The notes under the pieces are model-generated. The model worked only from the letters and a program-made list of their open reading frames with translations. It made no database searches and was not told the origin of the DNA. Shown here piece by piece: positions 5,080-6,215 of a stretch of DNA of 6,215 nucleotides. The position numbers and the translations under genes were made by a program. The stretch comes from JBMNNU01 sp050942695 (GTDB lineage: Bacteria > Chloroflexota > UBA6077). How positions within the stretch are numbered: the stretch's first letter is position 1; every line of letters begins with the position of its first letter. The stretch lies in contig JBMNNU010000195.1 of the NCBI GenBank assembly GCA_050942695.1, positions 1-6,215 of the forward strand. The letters are read 5' to 3'.

Positions 5080-6215
5080 ATGAAGGTCAAGTTCCCCCTT
5101 CGCAAACCTCCGCTACTCATTCGTCCTAAATTATCCAAGCCTTCACGAAAGCAGTTCGTCCTACTGCTGGCCGCTGTTTTCCTGATAACGATCATCGGAT
5201 ACAACGGTTATCAACGGCTTTTTGCGCCCTCCGCAGCAACGCCCTCGATTCAAACCGTTCCGGCTCGAATAGGCCCCCTTGTATCCACATTGAGCGCCAC
5301 GGGGAGCATAGTGGCAACCCGCCAGGCCAAGCTGAGCTTTCCGACCACCGGCAAACTGATGGAACTGAATGTGGCCGTCGGCGATGCGGTCAAAGCCGGG
5401 CAGCAGTTGGCCAAGCAAGATGACTCCACCTTGAAGCTGAAAGTACAGACCGCCGAAACTAATCTGCGGGTTTCCCAGATCAAGCTGCAGCAGTTGAAAG
5501 ATGGAGCTACACCCGAAGAAAAGGAAGCGGCCAAGGCATCTTACGAGTCTGCACTGGCCAGGTACAATGAGCTCGTCGCCGGCCCAACCGAGACCGAAAT
5601 TCAATCCGCTAGGGCTTCCGTAGACCAGGCCAAGGCCAACCTCGCGGTTGCGCAGGTCAAGCTGGAACAGGCCAAGGCCGGGGTCTCGCTCAACGAGCAA
5701 ACTCTATTGAGCGAATACGACCAGGCCAAGGCAGCCTTGATGGCCGCCGAGGACAAGCTGGAGAAGCTGAAGAACCCAACGGCCTCCGACCTGGCATCCG
5801 CACAGGCGGCGGTCGAGACCGCGAGGGCTTCTCTCAAGAGCGCGCAGACCGCCCTCGACGAGCTCAAGAATCCGACGCAGTCCGCGCTCGCGGCAGCTCA
5901 GTCCGCAGTCAACTCAGCAAAGCAGGCTATGACGACAGCTCTCGATAGATATGAGATGGCCAAAGGTGACAACCTGGGCGAGTCGGGCTTCACCAGCGTC
6001 ACAGCAGCTCAGCAGAACTACGAGTCCGCCAAGGCAAACTACGAGGCGAAGCTCCAGGATCTGAACAAGCTGCTGAACCCGTCACCCGAGGATCTGCAGG
6101 AAGCCCAGGCCAAACTAGACTCTGCGCAGAACAACTACGACAGCGCGGTCGCCAAGCTAGAGCAGTTGAAGAACCCGACGGCCACCGACCTGGCATCTGC
6201 CGAAGCCGCCGTTAG
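5080..6215 (+). CDS. HlyD-type periplasmic adaptor / membrane fusion protein, N-terminal part (continues past the right edge)
   Basis: The frame is open for 378 codons to the window end. Proteins of this family bridge an inner-membrane exporter (ABC, RND or MFS type) to the outside or to an outer-membrane channel. The protein starts with a basic cytoplasmic stretch (MKVKFPLRKP, residues 1-10), then one membrane segment at about 26-41. A biotinyl/lipoyl-like half-domain follows at about 66-115: TGSIVATRQAKLSF and, after it, TGKLMELNVAVGDAVKAGQQLAKQDD, with the typical V-x-x-GDxVKxGQxL pattern at about 98-110. From about 120 onward comes a long Ala/Gln/Lys/Glu-rich helical coiled coil, unfinished at residue 378. 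It is punctuated by GAT/GPT/NPT turns at 142, 168, 232, 264, 333 and 365. The returning lipoyl half and beta-barrel domains lie outside. The ATG at 5080 is the first ATG in frame; the ribosome site AGGTG (5065-5069) is weak. A stop at 5026 bars a longer form with an ATG. An ABC transporter downstream is likely but not visible. Confidence 0.9.
   Translation, partial: MKVKFPLRKPPLLIRPKLSKPSRKQFVLLLAAVFLITIIGYNGYQRLFAPSAATPSIQTVPARIGPLVSTLSATGSIVATRQAKLSFPTTGKLMELNVAVGDAVKAGQQLAKQDDSTLKLKVQTAETNLRVSQIKLQQLKDGATPEEKEAAKASYESALARYNELVAGPTETEIQSARASVDQAKANLAVAQVKLEQAKAGVSLNEQTLLSEYDQAKAALMAAEDKLEKLKNPTASDLASAQAAVETARASLKSAQTALDELKNPTQSALAAAQSAVNSAKQAMTTALDRYEMAKGDNLGESGFTSVTAAQQNYESAKANYEAKLQDLNKLLNPSPEDLQEAQAKLDSAQNNYDSAVAKLEQLKNPTATDLASAEAAV
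5755..6213 (+). repeat. Internal repeats in the coiled coil of the HlyD-type gene
   Basis: The 60-base segments 5755-5814 and 6154-6213 encode nearly the same 20 residues (226-245 and 359-378, 17 of 20 identical) and match at 48 of 60 bases, with most differences at silent positions. The shared core is LKNPTA followed by DLASA. Related but more diverged units occur at 264 (NPTQSA) and 333 (NPSPED). Distances between turns are 32, 69 and 32 residues, consistent with duplication of a helix-turn unit of about 32 residues. Confidence 0.7.

Noticed and set aside
5161..5867. Minus-strand open frames opposite the HlyD-type gene
   Set aside because: They are shadows of a plus-strand frame that is open throughout and has a recognisable membrane segment, lipoyl-like half-domain and coiled coil.

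Overview
The window is a stretch of ordinary bacterial chromosome. Five genes on the minus strand are read from right to left, and one gene on the plus strand runs off the right edge. The core order divIC/ftsB-like, tilS, hpt, ftsH is an old housekeeping arrangement, known for example from Bacillus subtilis and other bacteria. Moderate GC, clear purine-rich ribosome sites, GTG starts for tilS and ftsH, a divIC-like protein with a Pro/Thr tail ending in an NWQKW segment, and heptamer-type intergenic repeats together suggest a free-living bacterium, possibly Chloroflexota. That phylum call is inference and was not tested.

Layout: 1-762, ftsH (5' part only, minus). 763-929, spacer with an extended -10 promoter for ftsH and a small hairpin behind hpt. 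930-1472, hpt. 1473-1526, spacer dominated by an inverted array of 7-base repeats that also enters the end of tilS. 1527-3041, tilS. 3059-3472, divIC/ftsB-like. 3473-3538, short spacer holding a good sigma-70 type promoter. 3539-4738, a Ste24-like M48 membrane metalloprotease whose last codons lie in a very G-rich repeat-like tract. 4739-5079, divergent regulatory region with repeated CAGTTGTAC elements and a GC-rich hairpin. 5080-6215, the start of a HlyD-type membrane fusion protein (plus), a complete open frame to the window end.

How it fits together: the minus-strand genes combine cell division (DivIC/FtsB), tRNA-Ile lysidine formation (TilS), purine salvage (Hpt) and membrane protein quality control (FtsH), with a second membrane zinc protease upstream. 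The divIC promoter probably drives divIC-tilS-hpt, and ftsH probably also has its own promoter. The HlyD-type gene is divergent and probably opens a separate export operon beyond the window.

No wholly new system is evident. The most unusual points are two genes whose 3' ends run into repeat-like DNA (tilS into an inverted heptamer array, the M48 gene into a potential G-quadruplex tract), and the periodic NPT-punctuated helical region of the HlyD-type protein.
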